Assembly: GCA_029777225.1 (NCBI GenBank)
Contig: JAKOSR010000126.1
Coordinates: forward strand, 1-23,082
Direction of reading: 5' to 3'
Origin: Chloroflexota bacterium
Lineage (GTDB): Bacteria; Chloroflexota; Anaerolineae; Anaerolineales; Anaerolineaceae
DNA: 23,082 nucleotides
The notes beneath the pieces are model-generated. The model saw nothing but the letters and a program-made list of their open reading frames with translations. It made no database searches and was not told the origin of the DNA. How positions within the stretch are numbered: the stretch's first letter is position 1; each line of letters opens with the position of its first letter. A program made the position numbers and the translations under genes. This document shows positions 5,502-12,736 of this stretch, piece after piece.

Positions 5502-7619
5502 ATGCCCGAGTCGCGTATCAAGTCTCACCCTATTTTGCCTGATACATCGGAAGCCACACTGCCATTTTATTGGAAAGACCAGCAATTCTTCGCCAGACCT
5601 GGTGAGATGCTGGCTTCAGCCTTGATTGCCAACGGCGTACAAATCTTCGGCCATCACCCCAAGGATAACAGCGCGCAAGGTGTTTTTTGCGCCAATGGTC
5701 AGTGTTCTCAATGCATGGTCATCGCCGATGCTGTGCCGGTCAAATCCTGCATGACGCCTGTGCATGCAGGTATGGTTGTCCATCCTGCGGAAGGTCTCCC
5801 AAAGCTGCCTGATATTCCTTTCCAGAAAAAAATTACCCCTATACCCACCCCTGAACTCGTGGTTGACGCTCTTATCATTGGTGGTGGTCCTGCCGGCCTT
5901 TCCGCGGCGATTGAGTTGGGCACGCTTGGTGTGTCAACCTTGCTGATTGACGACAAGGACCGTTTGGGCGGAAAACTTGTTTTGCAGACTCATCGGTTTT
6001 TTGGCTCAAGTGAGGCGGTCTACGCCGGCACGCGTGGCATTGATATTGCCAAAAAGCTGGAAGAAGAAGTCCGCTCATTTCAATTGGTCAGCGTGTGGTT
6101 GAGGAGTACTGCCCTGGGCATTTTCGAGGACCAATCCGTGGGGGTTTTCCGGGAAGCGGAAGTGTATACGCTGGTGCGTCCCAAGGTGCTTTTGGTTTGC
6201 AGTGGCGCGCGGGAAAAGAGCCTGGCCTTCCCCGGCAACACCTTGCCTGGCGTTTATGGCGCCGGCGCGTTCCAAACATTAGTCAATCGAGACCTGGTAA
6301 GGCCCTGTAACAATTTGTTCATTATCGGTGGCGGCAATGTGGGCTTGATTGCCGGCTACCACGCCATCCAGGCGGGGATTAATGTGGTGGGGCTGGTGGA
6401 AGCGGCCGTCCAATGCGGAGGCTACAAGGTCCACCTGGATAAATTGGTCCGGTCCGGGGTTGATGTGCGCACATCTCACACCGTCACGGCCGCTCTGGGC
6501 TCAGAGCACGTTGAGAAAGTCATCGTTGCGGAGGTGGACAAGCATTTTGATCCCATCCCGGGCACAGAGCGGGAGGTGCCCTGTGACACCGTTCTGGTCG
6601 CGGTTGGGTTGGATCCGGTTAACGAGTTCATCGCCAAGGCCAACCTTGTGGGTTTGCCTGTCTTTTCTGCTGGCGACGCGCATGAGATTGCTGAAGCTTC
6701 AGCGGCAATCTTCTCCGGCAAGATTACCGGGAACCGCGCCGCGAAATTCCTGTACAAGAACGACCACCCAATCCCCGACGAATGGGAACGCGTGGAGGAA
6801 ATCCTGAAATCAAAGCCTGGGAAAACCATTTCTGAATCTGTTGTTTCTGCGACCAAAGGGGTTTTTCCGGTGATGCACTGTAGCCAGGAAATCCCCTGTA
6901 ATCCCTGCTCCACGGTGTGTCCGCGTGATCTCATCCTTGTGGACGAATCCGACATCCGCCATCTTCCCAGGTTCCTCGACGAAGAAGGCCGGGATTGCAT
7001 CGCGTGCGCTCGCTGTGTGGCTGTTTGCCCAGGCCTGGCAATCTCTCTCGTTGATTTCCGAAAATCTTCTCAGGTTGCCCTAGTGTCACTCCCCTTTGAG
7101 ATGCCTGAAACGTCACTCATCATCGGTCAATCGGTTGAAGTGTCGGATACCGATGGAGCCCTGCTTGCTTGCCTGCCGGTTGTGGGAACAAGAAAAGTGC
7201 CTGGCTATCGCAACGGTACGACGGTGGTCACGCTCGAAGCTCCAGCCGATATAGCTACACGCATAGCCGGCATGCGCCTCATCCACCCTACCCCTGCGCA
7301 ACAGTTCGATGAGGCCGATTCCAACCCCGAAGTGCTCAGTGATGACGCTTACATCTGCCGCTGTGAACGCGTGAAAGCCGGGGAAATCCGCCAGCTTATC
7401 CATTCCGGGGTCAGGGACATCAACCAGATTAAGGCCGTCACCAAGGCCAGCATGGGTGCCTGTGGTGGAAAAACCTGCCTGAGCATGATTAAGCGCATGT
7501 ACCAATCTGAAGGGATACTCCTTTCCGAGGTCACCGAGACGCCCTCCCGGCCGGTGTTCATCGAGATGCCGATTTCCATCCTGGCGCATTGTGCCAACGA
7601 CGAAAAGGTTGGTGAATAA
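5502..7619 (+). CDS. FAD/NAD-type dehydrogenase alpha subunit with multiple Fe-S centres
   Basis: 705 residues with an AAAGGA ribosome site. The N-terminal ferredoxin-like module has Cys63, 68, 71 and 83 ([2Fe-2S] pattern CANGQCSQC...C). A pyridine-nucleotide-disulfide oxidoreductase domain follows, with GGGPAG at about 127-132 for FAD and a second Rossmann motif IIGGGNVG near 275-282. Two [4Fe-4S] motifs sit near 458-474 and 498-511. A C-terminal BFD-like [2Fe-2S] domain has CRCE near 616 and GACGGKTC near 651. This plan matches alpha subunits of sarcosine oxidase, proline or hydroxyproline dehydrogenase, opine oxidase and HCN synthase families. The gene overlaps the beta-like gene by one base (TAATG), so the two proteins probably form one amine or imino-acid dehydrogenase. 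The substrate cannot be read from sequence. Confidence 0.88.
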   Translation: MPESRIKSHPILPDTSEATLPFYWKDQQFFARPGEMLASALIANGVQIFGHHPKDNSAQGVFCANGQCSQCMVIADAVPVKSCMTPVHAGMVVHPAEGLPKLPDIPFQKKITPIPTPELVVDALIIGGGPAGLSAAIELGTLGVSTLLIDDKDRLGGKLVLQTHRFFGSSEAVYAGTRGIDIAKKLEEEVRSFQLVSVWLRSTALGIFEDQSVGVFREAEVYTLVRPKVLLVCSGAREKSLAFPGNTLPGVYGAGAFQTLVNRDLVRPCNNLFIIGGGNVGLIAGYHAIQAGINVVGLVEAAVQCGGYKVHLDKLVRSGVDVRTSHTVTAALGSEHVEKVIVAEVDKHFDPIPGTEREVPCDTVLVAVGLDPVNEFIAKANLVGLPVFSAGDAHEIAEASAAIFSGKITGNRAAKFLYKNDHPIPDEWERVEEILKSKPGKTISESVVSATKGVFPVMHCSQEIPCNPCSTVCPRDLILVDESDIRHLPRFLDEEGRDCIACARCVAVCPGLAISLVDFRKSSQVALVSLPFEMPETSLIIGQSVEVSDTDGALLACLPVVGTRKVPGYRNGTTVVTLEAPADIATRIAGMRLIHPTPAQQFDEADSNPEVLSDDAYICRCERVKAGEIRQLIHSGVRDINQIKAVTKASMGACGGKTCLSMIKRMYQSEGILLSEVTETPSRPVFIEMPISILAHCANDEKVGE

Positions 7620-8779
7620 TGGCATCCCTTCCAAGTTACGATGTGATTATTGCCGGGTCAGGGTCCATCGGCACACCCACAGCCTTTTTCATGGCCCAGT
7701 CCGGGCTAAAGGTCCTCGTCATTGATCCACTTCCAAGCAACGGCCAGGCTTCCAATAAGCACGCGATTGGTGGCATACGGGCCACGCACTCCGATCCATC
7801 CAAGATTATGCTCTGCACGGAGAGCCTGCGGGTCTTCTCAACCTGGCAAGAAACCCATGGCGATGACCTGGAATGGCGCCAGGGAGGTTACAGTTTTGTT
7901 GCCTACGAACCTGGCGTCGAAAAAACGTTGAAAGACCTCCTGGCTCTTCAGCGGTCGCTGGGGCTGAATATCCACTGGCTGGAACGGGAGGAATTGCTGG
8001 ACCTGGTCCCGGACATTAACCCGCTTGGTTTGCGTGGGGGCACTTATTCCCCTGAGGATGGGTCGGCTTCCCCGCTTAAAGCGAGTTACGCTTTTTACGT
8101 GCGGGCTAAGCAACTCGGCGCGGAGTTTCACTTCAACGAGAAAATCGTTGACGTGGAGACGCAGGCCGGCTGCGTGAACCGTGTCATCACCAATCGGGGC
8201 AATTATCCCTGCAAGTATTTTGTAAACGCGGCCGGCTCATGGGCTGCGGAAGTATCCGAACTGCTGGCTGTGAGCATCCCAGTTCGGCCGGACGCGCACG
8301 AAGCTGGCATCACGGAAGCTGTGCAGCCCATGTTTGCACCGATGATTGTGGACATCCGTGAACGTCCGGGTTCCGCGAACTTCTACTTCTACCAGCATCC
8401 GGCCGGAAAGATTATTTTTTGCGTGACACCGAGCCCACAAATTTGGGGGTTTCATGACCAGGACACCAGCGCGTTTCTGCCACTGGCCTGCCAGCGCCTG
8501 GTGGAAATCATGCCTAAGCTGGGTAATTTACGCGTCCGGCGAACCTGGCGTGGCACCTACCCCATGACCCCGGACGGCAACCCCCTGCTGGGTCCGGTGG
8601 ATGAGGTGGGCGGTTATTTGCTCGCGGCCGGCATGTGTGGGCAGGGTTTTATGCTTGGCCCCGGGGTCGGTATAATTTTGACCCACCTTGTTACAGGGAA
8701 TCTGACAGAACAGGAACGGGTTTGCCTGCAGTCGCTTCACTACAAGCGGGATTTTTCAGGGCTGGAGAAGTTGAAGTAA
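7619..8779 (+). CDS. FAD-dependent amine/amino-acid oxidoreductase, DAO family (beta subunit)
   Basis: 386 residues. The N-terminal dinucleotide-binding motif is GSGSIG (13-18), followed by a family-like HAIGGIRATH stretch that should contact flavin. The C-terminal part has MTPDGNPLLGPV and AAGMCGQGFMLGPG, the usual FAD-closing region of D-amino-acid oxidase, sarcosine oxidase beta and glycine oxidase relatives. Its ATG overlaps the stop of the alpha-like gene by one base, giving strong coupling. By analogy with two-flavin heteromeric dehydrogenases, this subunit would oxidise the secondary amine or amino acid and pass electrons to the Fe-S-rich alpha subunit. No signal peptide is seen, so it should be cytoplasmic or at the inner membrane face. 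The substrate is unknown. Confidence 0.87.
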   Translation: MASLPSYDVIIAGSGSIGTPTAFFMAQSGLKVLVIDPLPSNGQASNKHAIGGIRATHSDPSKIMLCTESLRVFSTWQETHGDDLEWRQGGYSFVAYEPGVEKTLKDLLALQRSLGLNIHWLEREELLDLVPDINPLGLRGGTYSPEDGSASPLKASYAFYVRAKQLGAEFHFNEKIVDVETQAGCVNRVITNRGNYPCKYFVNAAGSWAAEVSELLAVSIPVRPDAHEAGITEAVQPMFAPMIVDIRERPGSANFYFYQHPAGKIIFCVTPSPQIWGFHDQDTSAFLPLACQRLVEIMPKLGNLRVRRTWRGTYPMTPDGNPLLGPVDEVGGYLLAAGMCGQGFMLGPGVGIILTHLVTGNLTEQERVCLQSLHYKRDFSGLEKLK

Positions 8780-8801
8780 GTTCAAAAATAAGTTGTAAAA
8801 T
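8772..8801 (+). promoter_or_regulatory. Possible near-leaderless promoter for rel
   Basis: TAAAAT at 8796-8801 ends 9 bp before the ATG at 8811. A TTGAAG at 8772-8777 would give a long 18-19 bp spacer. Initiation would fall within about 3 nt of the start codon, and no ribosome site is seen there. Confidence 0.35.
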
Positions 8802-8810
8802 TATCAAACC

Positions 8811-11009
8811 ATGGACTTGGAACAATTCTTAGCTAAAGTTCCGCAGGCCTATTCAGCTGCGGATCGTGAGTCATTCGCGAAAGCCTACGCGTTGGCCCAG
8901 AAAGCGCATGCCGGGCAAACCCGGGCCAGTGGGCAGCCTTACCTCGCGCATTGTGTTGGCGTTGCCAACATCCTGATGGGCATGGAAGTGGCCCCAAGCA
9001 TGGTGATTGCTGGGCTTTTGCACGATACGGTTTTGGATGGCCATGTCACCATTGATCAGATAAGAACGGAGTTTGGCGAAACCGTTGCCAGCTTCGTGGA
9101 AGACCTCACCCGTATCACCTCCCTACCTCAGATTTCGCGCGCCGACCAACACGAAGAAGAGCGGGTACCCCTTCCGCCTGCCGCGGATTCGGAAGACTCG
9201 CATCTGGGTGATAACGTCACTGAGACGATACGCAAGATGCTGCTTGCCATTGGCGATGACATCCGGGTGGTGATTATCAAACTGGCGGACCGTCTGAACA
9301 ACATGCGCGCGCTAAATGCGCTACCCCCAGACCGGCAGAAAAAAATTGCCCAGGAAACCCTTGATATCTTTGCTCCGCTTGCCAACCGTCTCGGCATCTG
9401 GCAAATGAAATGGGAGCTGGAAGACCTGGGCTTCCGTTACACCAATCCCGAGCGTTATAACGAAATTGCCAACAGCCTCTCCCTGCGGCGCAACAAACGT
9501 CAGGAAGAAATAAACAACATTATCAGCACATTGCAGAAGCTGATGGAGCAATCCGAGGTCAAAGCCACCATCAGTGGACGGCCGAAGCATATTTACTCCA
9601 TCTACCGCAAGATGCAACGCAAGGGGCTCGGGTTTGACGCGATTCGCGACCTGCGGGCTGTACGTATCATCGTGGATGACGTGGCCACATGTTACAAGGT
9701 CCTGGGTATCATCCACATGCATTATCAGCCGATACCTGGCGAATTTGATGATTACATCGCGGTTAAAAAACCGAATAACTATCAATCCCTGCACACCTCC
9801 ATCATTTTCCCGGATGGCAAGCCGGTTGAAGTCCAAATCCGCACGTATGAAATGCACCAGAACGCGGAGTTTGGTGTTGCCGCCCATTGGCGTTATAAAG
9901 AAAAAGGTGCCCAAATTTCCAACGCGTATGAGCAAAAGGTCAGCAACCTGCGCGGCGCGATTAGCTACTCGCAAACCCTCGCGGATGACCAGGAACTCAT
10001 CGAAGCCATGCGTTCCGATGTATTTCGGGACAGGGTCTATGCTCTTACGCCCAAGGGTGACGCGGTTGAGCTGCCATTTGGCTCCACGCCCATCGATTTC
10101 GCCTACCAGGTGCACACGGATATCGGCCATCGCTGCCGTGGTGCCAAGGTTAATGGAAAATTGGTCACCCTGGACTACCAGCTGAAGACCGGGGACCAGG
10201 TGGAAATCCTGGCCTCCAAGCGTGGCGGTCCGAGCCGTGATTGGCTCAATCCCGCCCTGGGAATGGTCAAATCCAGCCGCACCAAGCAAAAAATCAAGCA
10301 GTGGTTCAAACAACAGGATCGTGAACAGAACCTCGTACATGGCAAGGAAATCCTGGAAAAAGAATTCAAGCGCCTTGGCATCACGCAATTTAACTTGCAG
10401 GACCTGGTTGAGTACACCAACGTCAAAACGCTGGATGACCTTTACGTCGGCTTGGGCAGTGGCGATATCACCATTGGCCGGCTGATTAACCGCGTGGCTG
10501 AGATTCAGAAAGAGAACCAGCCTCCGGAGCTAACACTCGTCCCTGAAACGCCGAGCAAAGGCGTGCCGCACGACACTGTGACCGTCATGGGTCTTTCGGG
10601 GATGGCGACAACCATGGCACGTTGCTGCCAACCCATGCCAGGAGACCCCATCATCGGCTACATCACGCGCGGACGCGGCGCGACAATCCACCGCTCGGAT
10701 TGCCCCAACATCCTCAGGGTGAAAGACAAGGAAAGGCTGATTTCCGTCGGCTGGGGCACCGTGGAGCAAACCTACCCCATCCCCATCCAGATAAAAGCTT
10801 ACGACCGGCAGGGACTTATGGCGGATATTTCGACCATCCTGTCCAGCGAGCCAGTGCGGCTTGTGGATATGTCCATGACCACCCGGCAGAACCTGGTGAA
10901 GGTGAACCTGGTCATAGAAATTAGTGGTTTGGGGCTTTTGAGCCGGGTGTTGGCACGGCTTGAGAATCTACCCAACGTGATCGAAGCCATTCGGGTCCGA
11001 CCCGGGTAG
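8811..11009 (+). CDS. rel: RelA/SpoT-homologue (p)ppGpp synthetase/hydrolase
   Basis: 732 residues with the full long-RSH layout: HD hydrolase domain (about 30-200), synthetase domain (about 240-370), TGS (about 405-465), zinc-finger/CC segment (ARCCQPMPGD...HRSDCPN) and C-terminal ACT domain. Metal ligands His47, His71, Asp72 and Asp160 are present. The catalytic pair normally Glu-Asp in HDxxED is Leu75-Asp76 (HDTVLD). An acidic insert of about 25 residues (about 108-133) lies before the last ligand. The synthetase loop reads EFDD (311-314), the EXDD signature associated with synthetase-only RelA, not the RXKD of bifunctional enzymes. The protein should make (p)ppGpp on the ribosome during starvation. 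Hydrolase activity may be weak or absent; that is inference from residues. It lies 31 bp after the oxidoreductase pair. Confidence 0.95.
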   Translation: MDLEQFLAKVPQAYSAADRESFAKAYALAQKAHAGQTRASGQPYLAHCVGVANILMGMEVAPSMVIAGLLHDTVLDGHVTIDQIRTEFGETVASFVEDLTRITSLPQISRADQHEEERVPLPPAADSEDSHLGDNVTETIRKMLLAIGDDIRVVIIKLADRLNNMRALNALPPDRQKKIAQETLDIFAPLANRLGIWQMKWELEDLGFRYTNPERYNEIANSLSLRRNKRQEEINNIISTLQKLMEQSEVKATISGRPKHIYSIYRKMQRKGLGFDAIRDLRAVRIIVDDVATCYKVLGIIHMHYQPIPGEFDDYIAVKKPNNYQSLHTSIIFPDGKPVEVQIRTYEMHQNAEFGVAAHWRYKEKGAQISNAYEQKVSNLRGAISYSQTLADDQELIEAMRSDVFRDRVYALTPKGDAVELPFGSTPIDFAYQVHTDIGHRCRGAKVNGKLVTLDYQLKTGDQVEILASKRGGPSRDWLNPALGMVKSSRTKQKIKQWFKQQDREQNLVHGKEILEKEFKRLGITQFNLQDLVEYTNVKTLDDLYVGLGSGDITIGRLINRVAEIQKENQPPELTLVPETPSKGVPHDTVTVMGLSGMATTMARCCQPMPGDPIIGYITRGRGATIHRSDCPNILRVKDKERLISVGWGTVEQTYPIPIQIKAYDRQGLMADISTILSSEPVRLVDMSMTTRQNLVKVNLVIEISGLGLLSRVLARLENLPNVIEAIRVRPG

Positions 11010-11029
11010 AAGTTGCCTGCGGGCTTGAC

Positions 11030-11058
11030 TTTACGGTTATTGTTTACTAAGGTAAAAT
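11030..11058 (+). promoter_or_regulatory. Candidate promoter upstream of the four-Cys small protein
   Basis: TTTACG (11030-11035) and TAAAAT (11053-11058) with a 17-bp spacer. It lies in the gap after rel and about 35 bp before the next ATG. It could start the long co-directional run ending at the terminator near 18120. Confidence 0.5.
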
Positions 11059-11092
11059 GCCCTCGATTTTAGAGTGAGTTAAGGAGAAGCAA

Positions 11093-11347
11093 ATGCCAAA
11101 AATCCGTTGTCATTATCTGGATTGTCTTTTTTTGGACGAACGCTATTGCAGCGCGGCCGCGGTGGAGATTAATCCAGATTCAGGATGCCTGACCTACACG
11201 CCCAACGAAGAAACTACAGCCAAGAGTTGGGATGAGGATGAAGAATTGGACGACTGGGACGATCTGCCCAGTGATGAAGATGCCGATGACCTGTGGGCGG
11301 GCGATGAAGACGACACAGATATCGATGAGGACGCAGAAGAATACTAA
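11093..11347 (+). CDS. Small four-cysteine protein with acidic tail (DUF1540-like)
   Basis: 84 residues with an AAGGAG ribosome site. The N-terminal half has Cys6, 11, 19 and 32, and the arrangement CHYLDC...YC...AVEI...GCLTY resembles the DUF1540 four-Cys pattern, likely to bind zinc. From about residue 45 the chain is almost purely Asp/Glu with a few Trp, so the protein is strongly acidic and this half is probably disordered. No function is known to me. The sequence suggests a metal-binding module joined to a charged tail that could mediate protein contacts or mimic nucleic acid. It is the first gene of the run that includes Asp23 and nusB. Confidence 0.75.
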   Translation: MPKIRCHYLDCLFLDERYCSAAAVEINPDSGCLTYTPNEETTAKSWDEDEELDDWDDLPSDEDADDLWAGDEDDTDIDEDAEEY

Positions 11348-11379
11348 ATCTTTAATTGCCGTAACTTGGCGATTTCACC

Positions 11380-11952
11380 TTGACAACTGATACCGCTTTT
11401 TCATCTGAAAAAGTCGATTGGAGCAAAATGGAATACTATCAACCAATGATTGCTTTGAACGTTTACCTGGAGCCCTATTTCCGCGAAGAAATCCTGCGCA
11501 GGGTCCTTTCCAATCGTACCGGCCTCCCTGATGCGCTGCTACAGCGCTTTGTGAGCGAGGTTAAAGCCCAGGTGAAAGTCAGCGGTTTTCGTAATGTACT
11601 GGCGGCACCCGCCAGCCTCTTTGTTCGGAATGCTGAAAAACCTTTCGAAAAAGATTCAGAATTTCTGCGCGTCATCCTTGAATGTTGGGCTAGCACCTTC
11701 GCGGGTGACATTCCCTGGCTAAAAGAGCAATTCGTTTCATTGGGTTTTACCCCCACGGAGTTGGCGGGTGAATATCCGGACGCTGACAATGCTTTCCTTA
11801 CCGGCTGGCCTAAGGGTGTCACCTATTCCAAACTCGAACAAGAAATAAAATCGCGCAATTCCGCGCTCGCGTTGAGCAGGAATGAAATCGCTTTATTGGC
11901 AATCTGGGTCACTGGCTTTTTGCCCGGGCCGGATGCCAGCTTGGAGGATTAA
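11380..11952 (+). CDS. Conserved-looking hypothetical protein
   Basis: 190 residues if read from the TTG at 11380, which has no Shine-Dalgarno site. An ATG at 11428 has GGAG only 4 nt upstream and gives 174 residues (MEYYQPMIALN...). The upstream codons look coding, so the start is unsettled. The protein is soluble and mainly helical, with no signal peptide or recognisable catalytic motif. The stop is 2 bp before the next ATG, so it is probably co-transcribed with the Asp23 and nusB genes. I cannot assign a function. Confidence 0.6.
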   Translation: MTTDTAFSSEKVDWSKMEYYQPMIALNVYLEPYFREEILRRVLSNRTGLPDALLQRFVSEVKAQVKVSGFRNVLAAPASLFVRNAEKPFEKDSEFLRVILECWASTFAGDIPWLKEQFVSLGFTPTELAGEYPDADNAFLTGWPKGVTYSKLEQEIKSRNSALALSRNEIALLAIWVTGFLPGPDASLED

Positions 11953-11954
11953 CC

Positions 11955-12293
11955 ATGGAAACAAAACCACTTGGCAGTACAACCATCGCCCCCAGCGTTA
12001 TCAACACCATCGCCCGGCTCACCACGCTGGCCACACCTGGGGTCAGCCGCATGACCCCCACCGTGGTGCTGAACCACATCCCAGCCGCGCGGCAGGAATT
12101 TGAAGGTGTCAAAGTACAGGTGGAGGATGGCAAAATCTTTGTTGACCTCTTTGTTGTGATCGGTAATAGCGAAAACGTCAAGCTCGTGGCCGAAGCGGTG
12201 CAGAAGCGCGTGGAACGGGCTATCGTCGAGATGGTTGGCATGGAAGTTGCTAAGATTGATGTTCATATAACGGATATCGACATCGAAGCCTAA
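11955..12293 (+). CDS. Asp23/Gls24 family protein
   Basis: 112 residues with a GGAGG site 8 nt before the ATG. The chain shows the Asp23/Gls24 pattern: GSTTIAPSVINTIARLTTLATPGVS at the start (about 7-31), a central VDLFVVI strand, and a C-terminal helix plus strand (VERAIVEMVG...VDVHITDIDI-like). The family includes alkaline-shock and envelope-stress proteins of Gram-positive bacteria. It is often found next to nusB, as here, where the gap is 5 bp. The molecular role is not settled, but membrane-associated stress functions are known for some members. No membrane segment is present in this copy. Confidence 0.85.
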   Translation: METKPLGSTTIAPSVINTIARLTTLATPGVSRMTPTVVLNHIPAARQEFEGVKVQVEDGKIFVDLFVVIGNSENVKLVAEAVQKRVERAIVEMVGMEVAKIDVHITDIDIEA

Positions 12294-12298
12294 TTTCT

Positions 12299-12727
12299 AT
12301 GAAATCACGATCAAAAGCCCGCGTCGTTGCTCTTCAAAGTTTATACGAATTGGACCTCACCGCCCATCCGCTGGGAGAGGTTCTTGAGGAACGCGCCCAG
12401 GAGGCGGAACTGGACGACAGCCAGTATCAATTCGCGCTCGTCCTCTCCCAGGGTGTCCGCGCGAATACTATCAAGCTGGATGAGCTGATTGCGGCTCATG
12501 CCCCTGAATGGCCCCTGGAACAGGTGGCGGTCATCGACCGGAATATCCTACGCATGGCGCTCTGGGAAATTGCCTTCAACCGCAAGACGCCGCTTAAAGT
12601 TGGCATTAATGAGGCCGTCGAATTGGCCAAGGCTTTTGGCACCGACAGCTCCCCTCGCTTTGTTAACGGCGTTTTGGGCTCTCTCGCGGATAATATGGAC
12701 TTAATCATCAATTCACTGGGAAAATAA
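12299..12727 (+). CDS. nusB: Transcription antitermination protein NusB
   Basis: 142 residues, the normal size for NusB. The all-helical sequence begins with the typical SRSKARVVALQSLYELDL. It contains IDRNILRMALWEIAF and PLKVGINEAVELAKAFGTDSSPRFVNGVLGSL (split here over about 85-135), which are the family hallmarks, including the conserved NEAVELAK and FVNGVL segments. NusB binds boxA RNA with NusE (S10) to support antitermination in rRNA operons. It sits 5 bp after the Asp23-family gene, a pairing also seen in Firmicutes. No strong ribosome site is visible, so it probably relies on coupling. Confidence 0.95.
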   Translation: MKSRSKARVVALQSLYELDLTAHPLGEVLEERAQEAELDDSQYQFALVLSQGVRANTIKLDELIAAHAPEWPLEQVAVIDRNILRMALWEIAFNRKTPLKVGINEAVELAKAFGTDSSPRFVNGVLGSLADNMDLIINSLGK

Positions 12728-12736
12728 TGGTGAAAA

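Noticed and set aside
9321..10388. Minus-strand ORF of 355 codons inside rel
   Set aside because: It is antisense to the conserved synthetase and TGS domains of rel. Its translation matches no family and it is explained by codon bias.
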